Origin: Aliivibrio finisterrensis
GTDB lineage: Bacteria; Pseudomonadota; Gammaproteobacteria; Enterobacterales; Vibrionaceae
Assembly (NCBI RefSeq): GCF_008933155.1
Contig: NZ_WBVP01000003.1
Span: 124,001-188,000 of the forward strand
Direction: 5' to 3'
DNA: 64,000 bases
Position numbers and translations under genes: made by a program. Within the stretch, counting starts at the first letter, position 1, and each line of letters starts with the position of its first letter. Below the pieces are notes generated by a model. The model was not told where the DNA came from. It saw nothing but the letters and a program-made list of their open reading frames with translations, and ran no database searches. This document shows positions 1 to 9,353 of the stretch, one piece after another.

Positions 1-618
1 GGGGGTATCCCAATAACCACCCCAGTAGATGAATCCATTTTTAGCAAAAATATGGATTACTCCTTCTGCAAACCCCTTTCTGTCATTTTTTCCTAAACGT
101 TGTAACATTCGGTTTGAATATTCGTGGCCTTTTAATGGTTTGAATGTTGCGGTTCCCCATGATGTAAATTCAACAAATGGATTTTGTAACGGGTTAATAT
201 CAATAGCAACACCATAAGCATGTAAAGAGAGGGAAGATTTCCCTGCAATCGGTCGGTAGTTAAATGCTGAGGTGTTATTGGCATCCATGGATTTAACATC
301 ATTACCAGCGTAATACTCGATAGGTTTGGCTTGAGCTATTGGGAAGCCTTGCTGATACAAGGTATCAAAAATACGGTTAACATGAGGAGCTACAGCATCC
401 AATACAACCAATTTACCTGTCGTTGTTTTTCCATCAAACGTGTAATGTTTAAAGGTGACATTACGTAAACGGTCACATTGAACTGGCGCTTTAGTCGACA
501 TAACGCCATTGCCGATCATGGCTTGGCATTGAGATGAACTAAGTGGAGTTACACTAGCCCAAAGTGGGGTGGAGAAAACAGCCATAGCCACTGCACTTAT
601 TATAGAGATTATTTTCAT
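1..618 (-). CDS. M15-family D-Ala-D-Ala carboxypeptidase-like protein, 3' end missing
   Basis: Reading the minus strand from ATG at 618 gives 206 codons open to the window edge. An N-terminal signal peptide (MKIISIISAVAMAVF, cleavage near LWA-S) sends it to the periplasm. The motif HAYGVAID with following INP is the H-x6-D zinc site of M15 (VanY/CwlK type) peptidoglycan peptidases; the last visible residues, YWGGYWDTP, precede the usual second zinc histidine, which is lost outside the window. Family members trim peptidoglycan peptides. A small + strand ORF inside it is only a shadow. Family call is firm; exact substrate is not. Confidence 0.8.
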   Translation of the reverse strand, partial: MKIISIISAVAMAVFSTPLWASVTPLSSSQCQAMIGNGVMSTKAPVQCDRLRNVTFKHYTFDGKTTTGKLVVLDAVAPHVNRIFDTLYQQGFPIAQAKPIEYYAGNDVKSMDANNTSAFNYRPIAGKSSLSLHAYGVAIDINPLQNPFVEFTSWGTATFKPLKGHEYSNRMLQRLGKNDRKGFAEGVIHIFAKNGFIYWGGYWDTP

Positions 619-991
619 TTATTTAGAATACCTAACCATGAGCGGGGGAAATTATGTTATGTGTTGATAATAAATGCATAGCAGGACTATGGCAGTATTT
701 ATTTAGGGATTGAGAGTAAATAATGCACCATTTAGAATGGTGATCTCGCTTCAAAGTTACTTTTGTCGAATTTTGATCATCGATAGAAGGAGATTGGTAG
801 ACATCAACAAATACTAGGGATAAAATTTTGTTGATTTACTTAGGGATAAGTAATTATTCTCTTCATTATGCCATTGATGGCTTTTTTAGTTAATCAGGGA
901 AAGATGCGTATCTGGATAAGTTTTAGTGTTAAAGAATATCCAGATGAGTATCTAATCCTTGTCGATATAGACGTAGGAGTATAGAGTCATA
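619..991. other. Intergenic region between divergent genes, no gene seen
   Basis: This 373-base gap separates the leftward peptidase gene from the rightward DUF748 gene. I found no ORF with a ribosome binding site. It contains a short GC stem followed by six T at 870-887 that is too weak to call a terminator, and a perfect 9-bp inverted repeat close to the DUF748 start (listed separately). Promoters for both genes should lie here but no convincing -35/-10 pair stood out. Confidence 0.6.
910..945. repeat. 9-bp inverted repeat in the DUF748 leader
   Basis: ATCTGGATA at 910-918 and its perfect complement TATCCAGAT at 937-945 are separated by 18 bases, about 45 bases before the DUF748 start codon. 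It could be an operator or an mRNA stem. No T-tract follows, so it is not an intrinsic terminator. Confidence 0.5.
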
Positions 992-3900
992 ATGTCGAAC
1001 AAATTCAAAACAGCAATTGCAACGTTTCGTGCTTTTCCTCGACGTATTCGCTGGAGTACGTATGCATTAAGTGCTTATCTTTTATATGCCGCATTGTTTG
1101 GTTTACTGGTTCCTTATATTGCTAAGCAGCAGGTTCCAGAGCACCTATCTAAACTCATAGAACGCCCAGTGATGTTAGCTGATGTGACGTTTAACCCTTT
1201 TACTCTTCAGTTAGATTTAGATCAGTTTTCTATCCAGAGCATTGAGTCTTCAGATTCTTTTGTCAGTTTTGAAAATGCCAGCATTCAAGTTAATTTTTGG
1301 GAGTCCATTTTTAATGCCGCTATCACAATTGAATATATTGCATTAGATAAGCCTTATATTGATATTGAACGCCTAAATAACACAGAACAGCTGGTATTTA
1401 ATTTCAGTGATATTTTAGATGCCGTAAATCGCAATTGGGTTTCAGAAGAAAAGCCTGAACCCAAGATACAAGAGCCCACTGAACGCCATAAGGCACTATT
1501 CCCTGTACTGATTAAACAAACCACTCTAGCACAAGGTAATGTTCGCTTCGTTGATGGTGTTACAACAACAGAATTAGCGTATCCCGATATCAATTTCACG
1601 TTAGGTACGTTTTCTACTCAAGGCTTATTAACAGATGCAGAGCAAAAGAATAACTACCATGTACAAATTACCGATGCAGATTCGGGCAAGGTAGAGCTGA
1701 AAGGCCAAGTGCAATTAAAACCACTAGAAGTGGTTGGTGATATTAATGTTCAGCAGGTTCAATTACCACGCTTATGGAGCTTTATTGAAAAAGACATTAT
1801 TGCCAAATTAACTTCGGGTAATGTGAATTTTTCATCGAACTATCATCTGGCTCAAACCATAGGTGATACCAAAAGTGATGATACGATGAGCATCACTAGC
1901 GACAATGGCCTATTCTCCATTCATAATCTAAATTTTAATGCAGAAGATAAATCTATTGTTTCTTTGCCTGATTTTTCAGTGAATGGCATAGCGGCGAATG
2001 TAGAGAAGCAAACCGTTAATATTGTTTCTGTTACTTCTCATGGCTTAAATGTGTCAGCAAAAGTAAACGATAAAGGGGCCGATCTTGTTACCTTATTTAC
2101 CCCTAAATTTATTACAGAAGAGTCAAAAGAAAAGAAAGAAGAACCTGTAGAAAAAGAGCCAAAATCAACTGTTGATGCACCTTCATGGTTAGTGACACTT
2201 GATGGCGTAGAAATTAAAGACTATCAGTTAAACGTCGAAGAGAAAGTCATTACCAAAAAAGCTAATCAATGGCAGATATCTCCAATTAACTTAACGACAA
2301 GTCAGATTGTGAGTGATCTTTCTAAACCGATTGATTTTGATTTCTTTGCTTCAGTAAATAGCAAAGGTGATATCAGGGTTAAAGGTCAAGCCGATGCCAA
2401 ACAACAAGCCGTATTGGCTGATATTGATGTTAAATCATTGAAGTTAGAACAATTCCAACCTTATTTAGCAACCGCTGTAAATGCAACCTTAACCAAAGGG
2501 GAAGTGAGTACGCAAGCTAAGTTAGACGCCAATGCAAAAGGTAACGTTGAGGTTAGCGGTGGTGTTCAAGTAAATCATCTTTCGATTCGTGACAATAAAC
2601 TAAGAAAACCGTTCGTAAAGTGGCGCTCATTAGCGGTCAATAAGTTTGATTTTGATTTGCAAAAAAACAAATTAGCAGTCGATACGTTAAGTTTACGCCA
2701 ACCTTATGCGAGAGTGGTGATCAATAAAGACCGAACCACCAATATTGGCGACTTAATTGTGACACAGCCGAAAGTCCAAAAATCGACAACAACATCCAAG
2801 AAAAAGGATACAAAACCGTTTGATTTGAGAGTTAGAAAAATTGCGTTCAATAATGGTTCAGCATTCTTTGCAGATAACTCCCTTACGCCGAATTTCTCTT
2901 CAGGCATTGAGCAATTAAAAGGCAATATCGGCCATGTATCGAGTATTCCAGGTACAAAAGCAACGGTTGATATCAGCGGTAATATTGAAAGATACGCACC
3001 GGTAAAAGTGAAGGGCGAAATAAATCCATTGCTTAAACAGCCTTACTTGGATCTTGATGTCATATTCCAAAGTGTAGAACTAACCACGGTAAACCCTTAC
3101 TCTGGCACGTACGCAGGTCATTACATTGATAAAGGCCAATTAACGCTAGCGCTTAACTATAAATTAGAAAACAACCAATTAAAGGGTGAGAATCACGTAA
3201 TTATCGATCAATTACAGTTAGGTAAAGCCAGTGACAGTGATTTAGCAACTTCACTACCGTTAGAGTTAGCGATCGCTTTATTGCAAGATAACGATGGAGT
3301 GATTGATTTGGGGGTTGAAGTAACTGGAGATGTAAATGACCCTGAGTTTAGCCTTGGTGCGGTGATTTGGAGCACTATTTCAAACATTATAACTAAAGCA
3401 GTAACTGCGCCATTCTCGTTTATTGCAGGCCTTGCAGACTCAGATGAAGAATTGAATGTGATTGCGTTTAAATTTGGTGCGAATACGTTAACGACTGAAG
3501 AGCAAGATAAGTTAAAAACACTGGGTACTGCACTAGAAACTCGTCCGAAGTTAAAGCTAACCGTTGGAGGAGCAGTCAATGCACCAGAAGACAGTAAAGC
3601 GTTAGCCCTAACGCAATTTAATCAACGTCTAGCAGATTCTGCACAGATAATGATCACCGAGTTACCCACAAACTTGACTGCGAGTACAATGCCTACAACA
3701 GGTAAGTTATCGGAAGCTCTACAACAGCTGTATAAGCAAGAGTTTAATGAAAAGGCAAATGTAGTAGAAAACAGAATAGAAGACGAGGAAGATAAAAAAG
3801 GCGTAGAGTTAACAGATGAAGAGTTAGCGAAACGTTGGCATATTGCGTTATATAACTTGGTACTAAATAAGCAAGAGGTCTCACAAGCACAGTTAGGGCA

Positions 3901-4045
3901 ATTAGCTCAAAAACGTGCTCAAGCAGTAAAAGCCTATTTGGTTGATATCGTTAAAGTTGATGCATCTCGTGTATTTTTACTTGATAGCCGATTCGATATT
4001 GAGCAAGACACGAGTAGCGTATTGCTAACACTTGAAGCTAAGTAA
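992..4045 (+). CDS. DUF748 (AsmA-like) envelope protein, 1017 aa
   Basis: A large DUF748-family protein. One N-terminal membrane segment (about residues 20-45) anchors it in the inner membrane; the rest is a long beta-rich periplasmic body with repeated AsmA-like segments, a Lys/Glu-rich linker near residues 375-395 and another near 595-610. Relatives of the AsmA/TamB/DUF748 superfamily are thought to bridge the envelope and move lipids. The GGAG-type ribosome binding site at about 976 supports the ATG at 992. The C-terminal 250 residues contain a segment resembling an OmpA-like fold, but I could not confirm that by eye. It stands alone and ends at a strong bidirectional terminator. The precise role is unknown. 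Confidence 0.8.
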   Translation: MSNKFKTAIATFRAFPRRIRWSTYALSAYLLYAALFGLLVPYIAKQQVPEHLSKLIERPVMLADVTFNPFTLQLDLDQFSIQSIESSDSFVSFENASIQVNFWESIFNAAITIEYIALDKPYIDIERLNNTEQLVFNFSDILDAVNRNWVSEEKPEPKIQEPTERHKALFPVLIKQTTLAQGNVRFVDGVTTTELAYPDINFTLGTFSTQGLLTDAEQKNNYHVQITDADSGKVELKGQVQLKPLEVVGDINVQQVQLPRLWSFIEKDIIAKLTSGNVNFSSNYHLAQTIGDTKSDDTMSITSDNGLFSIHNLNFNAEDKSIVSLPDFSVNGIAANVEKQTVNIVSVTSHGLNVSAKVNDKGADLVTLFTPKFITEESKEKKEEPVEKEPKSTVDAPSWLVTLDGVEIKDYQLNVEEKVITKKANQWQISPINLTTSQIVSDLSKPIDFDFFASVNSKGDIRVKGQADAKQQAVLADIDVKSLKLEQFQPYLATAVNATLTKGEVSTQAKLDANAKGNVEVSGGVQVNHLSIRDNKLRKPFVKWRSLAVNKFDFDLQKNKLAVDTLSLRQPYARVVINKDRTTNIGDLIVTQPKVQKSTTTSKKKDTKPFDLRVRKIAFNNGSAFFADNSLTPNFSSGIEQLKGNIGHVSSIPGTKATVDISGNIERYAPVKVKGEINPLLKQPYLDLDVIFQSVELTTVNPYSGTYAGHYIDKGQLTLALNYKLENNQLKGENHVIIDQLQLGKASDSDLATSLPLELAIALLQDNDGVIDLGVEVTGDVNDPEFSLGAVIWSTISNIITKAVTAPFSFIAGLADSDEELNVIAFKFGANTLTTEEQDKLKTLGTALETRPKLKLTVGGAVNAPEDSKALALTQFNQRLADSAQIMITELPTNLTASTMPTTGKLSEALQQLYKQEFNEKANVVENRIEDEEDKKGVELTDEELAKRWHIALYNLVLNKQEVSQAQLGQLAQKRAQAVKAYLVDIVKVDASRVFLLDSRFDIEQDTSSVLLTLEAK

Positions 4046-4086
4046 CCTCAAGTCCAATAGTTACTGGGATTGATTCAGTGAGATAG

Positions 4087-4122
4087 AAAAATGGCGACCA
4101 AATGAATCTGGTCGCCATTTTT
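4087..4122. terminator. Bidirectional intrinsic terminator
   Basis: Perfect 10-bp stem ATGGCGACCA (4091-4100) with TGGTCGCCAT (4109-4118), an 8-base loop, A-run before and T-run after. It lies between the converging DUF748 and tas genes and can end both transcripts. Confidence 0.9.
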
Positions 4123-4143
4123 ATTTGTTATGCAGTCTATTTT

Positions 4144-5196
4144 TTAGAACGGCATTGGGTACTTTTTAAAGACTAGATTAATATCTGAAATAGCTTCGTC
4201 ACTTAGTGGTTTTGAAAAAGCGTCAATGTCTTCTTTTAATTGCTCTAGAGAAGTAGCACCAATAATGGTTGATGTAACGCCATCTACTTGGTCACACCAT
4301 GCTAATGCAAGCTGACAAGGCGTATAACCGTGTTTTTCTGCCACTTGCATATACGCTCGTACTGCTTCATTTGCCACCAGTGTATCTCGAAAAAGACCAT
4401 TACGCTGTGAGAACGTCCAACGGCTGCCTTCTGGCATCTTTCCATCTAAGTATTTGCCACTTAACATACCGCCCGCTAATGGTGACCACGGCAAATAGGC
4501 CACCTCTTCATGAATGCAGTTTTCGATTAAATAAGGCCAATCTTTAGCGTGTAATAAACTGAATTCATTTTGAATTGATACCATTCTTGGTAAATCGTAT
4601 TTAGCACTCAGTTTAAGGTAAGTGTTGATGCCCCAAGGTGTGTCGTCTGATAATCCGATATGACGGATCTTACCTGCTTTAACACATTCATTTAATGCTT
4701 GTAAGATCTCAAGCATATCGGCTTCTTCTTTCTTCGCATCAAAATCACTGAACTTGAATTGGTTAGGAAAATGCTTACCAAAATGTGGAGAAGTACGGTT
4801 CGGCCAATGCAGCTGGTAAAGATCAATATAATCCGTTTGTAAACGAGCAAGTGATGCATCAACTGCAGCAATGACGGCTTCACCTGTAATCGGTGCCCCT
4901 TCACGAACCCAAGGTAATCCCGGACCTGCGATTTTAGAAGCTAAGATAATCTCTTTACGTCGTTCTGGATTTGTCGCTAACCAATGACCAATAATGGTTT
5001 CTGTTTTTCCGTAGGTCTCAGGCGAGGGTGGCACCGAATACATCTCAGCCGTATCAATGAAATTAATACCTTGGCTAAGTGCATAGTCAATTTGTTGATT
5101 GGCATCTTCTTGATTGTTTTGCTTTCCCCAGGTCATGCTACCTAAGCAGATACGAGAGACAGAGAGATTGCTGCTGCCAAGTGTTGAGTATTCCAT
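4144..5196 (-). CDS. tas: Tas-type NADP(H)-dependent aldo-keto reductase, 350 aa
   Basis: Soluble aldo/keto reductase close in length and sequence to E. coli Tas (346 aa). The catalytic tetrad is visible: Asp and Tyr in FIDTAEMYS, Lys in ASKIAG, His in YQLHWP. The C-terminal SIQNEFSLL and IIGATSLEQL segments match the NADPH-binding end of the barrel. Family members reduce carbonyls with NADPH; the natural substrate of Tas is not settled. AAGGA precedes the ATG. It is 34 bases downstream of fetB on the same strand, so the two may be co-transcribed, although no functional link is known. Confidence 0.9.
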   Translation of the reverse strand: MEYSTLGSSNLSVSRICLGSMTWGKQNNQEDANQQIDYALSQGINFIDTAEMYSVPPSPETYGKTETIIGHWLATNPERRKEIILASKIAGPGLPWVREGAPITGEAVIAAVDASLARLQTDYIDLYQLHWPNRTSPHFGKHFPNQFKFSDFDAKKEEADMLEILQALNECVKAGKIRHIGLSDDTPWGINTYLKLSAKYDLPRMVSIQNEFSLLHAKDWPYLIENCIHEEVAYLPWSPLAGGMLSGKYLDGKMPEGSRWTFSQRNGLFRDTLVANEAVRAYMQVAEKHGYTPCQLALAWCDQVDGVTSTIIGATSLEQLKEDIDAFSKPLSDEAISDINLVFKKYPMPF

Positions 5197-5229
5197 TTGA
5201 GAAGGTTCCTTTATTTGATTTTTATTAGA

Positions 5230-6021
5230 TCATTGGTCTAGAAAACGTACCAATACTTTCCCTTCTTTTGAAATATTATATTTGAGGGTCAGTTGTAACG
5301 TGATGGTAACTGATATTGTCAGCATAACAAAAATAGCGATTAAAATAAGTAATTGGTATTTAATGGCAACCATTGGGTTTACCCCGCCTAAAATTTGACC
5401 TGTCATCATGCCAGGCAGGGTGACTAAGCCCATCGTAGCCATTGATGCCATGATAGGAGCAAAAGCCTTTTGCATCGCAGAGCGAACAAAAGGGAGGGTG
5501 GCATAACGAGGCGATGCGCCAAGAGCGATGGCCGCATGGTATTCACTCTCACGCTCTTTAAATGCGGTGAATAAGTTTTGCAATGCAATGATGTTTCCAC
5601 TGAGACTATTACCCAATAACATTCCAGCCAAAGGGATCACATATTGAGCACTATAAAGTGGTGTTGGTTGAATAATCACAGCGCTAAGTAAAATAACTAA
5701 AGGTGAGAGCCCAACCAATAACCCCGTTGCAACAGGAAACAGTAATCGTTTTTTAGGGAGTTTAGCTTTAGAGATGATAGAGCTAGAGCCTATGCCTATC
5801 ATTAAAATAATCCAAAGTGTATTCAGTAGTGGATTATTCAGCTGGAAAACAAACTCAAGATAAAGACCAATAAAAACCAGTTGTGCCACCATACGAAACA
5901 CACTAATACCGAGCTCTTTAGCAAGATCCAATTGGTTAATGCGATTAATGGTAAAGGGAATAATGAGAGTGAGGCTAAATAGCCCCATCAATGCCCAACT
6001 GATGTCTAAGGATTCTTGCAT
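5230..6021 (-). CDS. fetB: FetB-like (UPF0014) ABC permease, 263 aa
   Basis: Polytopic inner-membrane protein of the UPF0014/YbbM family, about seven hydrophobic segments, with the conserved GMMTGQILGGVNP motif typical of FetB. In E. coli FetB pairs with the ATPase FetA and is linked to iron export and peroxide tolerance. Here no ATPase gene is next to it: upstream lies an unrelated FGE-fold gene after a terminator, downstream tas. The partner must be elsewhere. TAGGAA supports the ATG at 6021. Identification of the family is secure; the transported ion is inferred from E. coli. Confidence 0.85.
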   Translation of the reverse strand: MQESLDISWALMGLFSLTLIIPFTINRINQLDLAKELGISVFRMVAQLVFIGLYLEFVFQLNNPLLNTLWIILMIGIGSSSIISKAKLPKKRLLFPVATGLLVGLSPLVILLSAVIIQPTPLYSAQYVIPLAGMLLGNSLSGNIIALQNLFTAFKERESEYHAAIALGASPRYATLPFVRSAMQKAFAPIMASMATMGLVTLPGMMTGQILGGVNPMVAIKYQLLILIAIFVMLTISVTITLQLTLKYNISKEGKVLVRFLDQ

Positions 6022-6061
6022 GCATTTTTCCTAAAGGGGTTAATTAACGTTATTTGAACAT

Positions 6062-6084
6062 AAAAAAACCGCTGATGTCAGCGG
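6062..6084 (-). terminator. Intrinsic terminator of the FGE-fold gene
   Basis: CCGCTGA (6069-6075) pairs with TCAGCGG (6078-6084). On the minus strand the stem is followed by seven T (A-run at 6062-6068). It lies just after the stop of the 6126-7973 gene and before fetB. Confidence 0.85.
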
Positions 6085-6125
6085 TTTTTGTTATTTATGA
6101 ATTTAGTTAAAGCATATTAATTAAC

Positions 6126-7973
6126 TTACAGAGTTCGTACAACACGGAAACCTGTGTAGTTAGCGCTTGTCGATGGATTTAGCTCTAGAGATTCATACGC
6201 TTTTGCTTTTGTTGGTGCAAAGCTCCATGCGCCGCCACGAACAACACCTGATTTAGTGTTTGTCCATTCCCAAACATTACCTGCAGTATCATAGATACCG
6301 TAAGGGTTTGCGCCAAAGCTACCTACAGGAGAAGTTGACTTGTTTGCCCAAGATGAACCACCCCAACCCGTGTTTGCGTTGCCTGAGCCAATGTCAGAGC
6401 CCCACCAGTATGCTTCTTTACTTCCAGCCCGTGCAGCTACTTCCCACTGTGTTTCAGAAGGCAGTGCGTAAGTAAAACCAGTTTGTTTGGTTAACCAGTT
6501 TGCGTAGGTTTCTGCATCTTTTTTAGAAATACATACTGCCGGTGCATTTTTAGATTGTTCAAATCCAGGTTTACGCCAGTTTTGGTTTTGGTGACGTTTT
6601 GTTTCACCACCATTAATAGCATTACAACCGGCACCTTTTTCTGCTTCAGTAATATAGCCTGAGCTAGCAACAAACGCATCAAACTGATTAACGGTTACAG
6701 GGGTAGCAGCAATAGAGTAGGCTGTTGAAATAGTTACGTCTTTTGCTGCATCTTTACCAATGTGGTAATTACCAGAACCAATCACAACCATTTGTGGTGC
6801 TAATTGATTATTGCTTAAACTGTCAGCAAATTTCTTGCCTGGCTTTGGGCGATTTTCCTGAAGTTTCAAGTCAGCCCATACCGTCATGTCTTTAGATAGT
6901 GACATTTGACGACTGTATGGTTCAAAGCCTGACTTCTCCACGGTAATCTGGTGCTGACCGGCAGGTAACATAACATCTACAGGTGTGCTGCCGTAGTTTA
7001 CGCCATTAACAGTTACGTTATCTTCATGACGGTTAGAGCGAATGGTAATACCAACCCATTTCTTCTCTTTTTTGATTTTTTCGTTTGATGATTGTGCTGT
7101 GCCATCTTCAATACAGTAACGGTTTTCTAGCCCCAATAATTGACATGCTGCTATTGTGTCTGGACGAGCACGTAATGAAGCTTGCAGCTTAGTTGTGTAG
7201 CGATTGCTTCCATTAAATCCACTGTCAATAATTGCACTATCTAATACGTGGATATTTAACGATACATTATTTACGTGTTGTTTTACTGTTTCAGCTTCAG
7301 TAAAGCCGTTGATCAACTGTTGCTGAAAGTTGTTAACAGCCTTTTGCATGCTTAGAGTTTTACCTTGGCTTGAACATGCGCTTAATGTCATCGACATCTT
7401 ACAAGTAATCGTATGAACTACATCTAATGAATCTTGAGTTGCTAGTTCTTCTTGTAGGCGAAGTACACGAGCTTCTTGACGAGATTCACCAAGAATTTCA
7501 AGTTCGTCTAATGCACGTTGTCTTTTAGTGCTGTTTGCTTTTAACACTCGAGTTTGTTCTTGAATATCCTGCTGAATGGATAATTTAGCGACTTGGTTCT
7601 CTTTTACTTCTTTCCAAGAGTCTTGGTATTGCTTTTGGAAAGGAGTGATATCTAGATCAGGATCATTAATCATTCGATTGTATTGCTCATCTAAATTACG
7701 TTGAGCAAGTTTGCGTTTAGAATCCAATTGTGTTGCTTTTTTATCTAAAGTATCACTTTGATTACGCAATTCACGAAGACGACCTTGATCATTAACCACT
7801 GTGTTTTCTAGTTGCTTAACTTCATCACGTTTGTGAGTCAGTTTAATATCAATAGAAGCAACAGAATCAATAGTAGGCGTTATTGATTGAGTGTCGGTAT
7901 TAGCAAGCGCAACAGAGGTAAAAAGCGCCGGCGATAACAGTAGTGCTAGAGCGGGTAGTCCTTTACGGTTCAT
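6126..7973 (-). CDS. Exported FGE-sulfatase-fold (SUMF1/PvdO-like) protein with coiled coil and PEGA domain
   Basis: About 615 aa if read from the ATG at 7973, which gives a clean signal peptide (MNRKGLPALALLLSPALF, then ALA). An in-frame extension to 8090 exists but has no Shine-Dalgarno site and would bury the signal. Order: signal; Gln/Glu/Lys-rich coiled coil (about 25-170); Cys-containing middle region; PEGA domain (VNGVNYGSTPVDV... AGQHQITV); C-terminal FGE-sulfatase fold with GNYHIGKD, YANWLTKQT, TAGNVWEWT, VRGGAW and GFRVVR. The cysteine pair that follows RGGS in true formylglycine-generating enzymes is absent, so sulfatase activation is unlikely. The role is probably envelope-associated, but unknown. 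Single-gene unit. Confidence 0.8.
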   Translation of the reverse strand: MNRKGLPALALLLSPALFTSVALANTDTQSITPTIDSVASIDIKLTHKRDEVKQLENTVVNDQGRLRELRNQSDTLDKKATQLDSKRKLAQRNLDEQYNRMINDPDLDITPFQKQYQDSWKEVKENQVAKLSIQQDIQEQTRVLKANSTKRQRALDELEILGESRQEARVLRLQEELATQDSLDVVHTITCKMSMTLSACSSQGKTLSMQKAVNNFQQQLINGFTEAETVKQHVNNVSLNIHVLDSAIIDSGFNGSNRYTTKLQASLRARPDTIAACQLLGLENRYCIEDGTAQSSNEKIKKEKKWVGITIRSNRHEDNVTVNGVNYGSTPVDVMLPAGQHQITVEKSGFEPYSRQMSLSKDMTVWADLKLQENRPKPGKKFADSLSNNQLAPQMVVIGSGNYHIGKDAAKDVTISTAYSIAATPVTVNQFDAFVASSGYITEAEKGAGCNAINGGETKRHQNQNWRKPGFEQSKNAPAVCISKKDAETYANWLTKQTGFTYALPSETQWEVAARAGSKEAYWWGSDIGSGNANTGWGGSSWANKSTSPVGSFGANPYGIYDTAGNVWEWTNTKSGVVRGGAWSFAPTKAKAYESLELNPSTSANYTGFRVVRTL

Positions 7974-8573
7974 AATTTTTCTGCTTTTAATAATAGACAT
8001 AAATAATTTTTTTTGTAATAAATTCATAAAAATTAACCCATCTCCGCACCGCAGATTGAAGAACGTGATATTGCATTTGTTCTTCTTCATTTAGTGAGGG
8101 CTAATCGTATATTGATACTGATCTACATACTTCACTTTAATCATACCAACCTATCGCCAATTATCTGTTCAGTGGCTTCTTTAAGGTTGGAGCAAATGAT
8201 TTATGCAGATAAGTATCTGTTATTCATAGTTTTGACGCCATCCTAAAGGAAGCAATTTTTATACCAACCTTTTGTGTTTGAATGCGTCAAAGATAATCTT
8301 AACTTGATCATCGTTTCTATCTGATAGAACAATGATCAAGTTTAAAAATAAGAAAATGGATTATTTATCATTTATCGATTAATTAATTTGTTGTTAATAA
8401 AGGTTTTTTTAATTTGCTTAGCGCGCTATCCTGAAGTGAGAAAATTGAAATGACATTGGCTGTATTATCTTAATTCATGATCATGCTTTCGAATGACCAT
8501 TATCAATAGATTGTTTTTATGATCTTGGTTACACTCTTGTTCATTAGTAATATCAGTGATTAATGGATTTATC
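7974..8573. other. 600-base divergent intergenic region
   Basis: It lies between the leftward FGE-fold gene and the rightward AraC gene. No gene with a ribosome binding site was found. The region is AT-rich, contains a long perfect hairpin at 8301-8342 (listed separately), and must hold promoters for both genes. The part at 7974-8090 is an in-frame upstream extension of the FGE-fold ORF that I judge non-coding. Confidence 0.55.
8301..8342. repeat. Long near-perfect inverted repeat
   Basis: AACTTGATCAT (8301-8311) and ATGATCAAGTT (8332-8342) are perfect 11-bp complements. The interior also pairs (CTATC with GATAG around the centre), so the 42 bases fold into one long hairpin. No T-tract follows on either strand, which argues against a terminator. 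It sits about 230 bases before the AraC gene and about 330 bases before the FGE-fold start; an operator or a small palindromic element are both possible. Confidence 0.65.
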
Positions 8574-9353
8574 ATGCAAATGGATTGGATTTTCCCTACA
8601 CAAATTATCATGCTGCCTGAAGAAAGAGATCTGCATTCGCATGAATATCATCAGCTAGTGATTGGCTTAAAAGGGCAAGCGGAATTTGAAATTAATGATA
8701 AAAGCAGCATGATTTATTCTGGTAAGGTGGGAGTTATTCCTGCTAATTTCAAGCATGCTTTTTCAAGTTTGTATCAAGCCGAAGTGTTAGTACTTAATTT
8801 TCCTCAGTTTTTTGGGAATGACGAATTGGCAAAGAGGGTAAATGAGCTCTTTGTCGATTGTGGTTATTACCAGTTAGATGTTCAGATTCAAAATTTAATA
8901 CAGCTGTTGGTATGTGAAATTCAAGCTAGCGTTGATGATCACCTTTTAAATAAAGCATGCAGTGACACGATAATTTCGCTGCTCCACCGTCATTTAATTG
9001 ATGAAAATACAGAGAAAAAGATTAAACGTTTGAATCAAGAAGTGATCGACAATTTTATAACGCATCATATTGGAAGTAAGATCACGATTTCGCAGTTATC
9101 AAGCACAGTTTTTCTTGGAGAGAGTCAATTTTACGCCATTTTTAAGCAAGAGTTCGGAATTACACCGCATAAATATATTGTTGAAAAGCGTATTCAATAT
9201 GCAAAAACATTGCTTGAAACAAGTCAATTTACGGTAGGTGAAATTGCTCAACAAACTGGTTTTTCAAATCAAAGTGCTTTTAGTCATGCCTTCATGAAGC
9301 ATACTGGAGGCGCTCCAAGTAAATATCGTCAATTACATGTAAGTGTTAAGTAG
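8574..9353 (+). CDS. AraC-family transcriptional regulator, 259 aa
   Basis: N-terminal cupin-like sensor (HSHEYHQLVIGLKG, about residues 20-90) and C-terminal double helix-turn-helix; the second helix shows the family signature VGEIAQQTGFSNQSAFSHAF. I take the ATG at 8574; an in-frame GTG at 8556 and ATG at 8580 are alternatives and none has a good Shine-Dalgarno. It lies 244 bases upstream of putA on the same strand. I infer it controls the put genes, since PutA here lacks the DNA-binding domain that makes E. coli PutA its own repressor. The inducer (proline?) is not shown by sequence. Confidence 0.85.
   Translation: MQMDWIFPTQIIMLPEERDLHSHEYHQLVIGLKGQAEFEINDKSSMIYSGKVGVIPANFKHAFSSLYQAEVLVLNFPQFFGNDELAKRVNELFVDCGYYQLDVQIQNLIQLLVCEIQASVDDHLLNKACSDTIISLLHRHLIDENTEKKIKRLNQEVIDNFITHHIGSKITISQLSSTVFLGESQFYAIFKQEFGITPHKYIVEKRIQYAKTLLETSQFTVGEIAQQTGFSNQSAFSHAFMKHTGGAPSKYRQLHVSVK

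Noticed and set aside
29-217. 62-aa + strand ORF at the window start
   Set aside because: It is antisense to a clear M15 peptidase with signal peptide and zinc motif; no ribosome binding site.
870-887. Short GC stem and six T upstream of the DUF748 gene
   Set aside because: Stem of about five pairs with a two-base loop; too weak, and no gene ends there.
7974-8090. N-terminal extension of the FGE-fold gene (start at 8090)
   Set aside because: Would bury the signal peptide and has no ribosome binding site.
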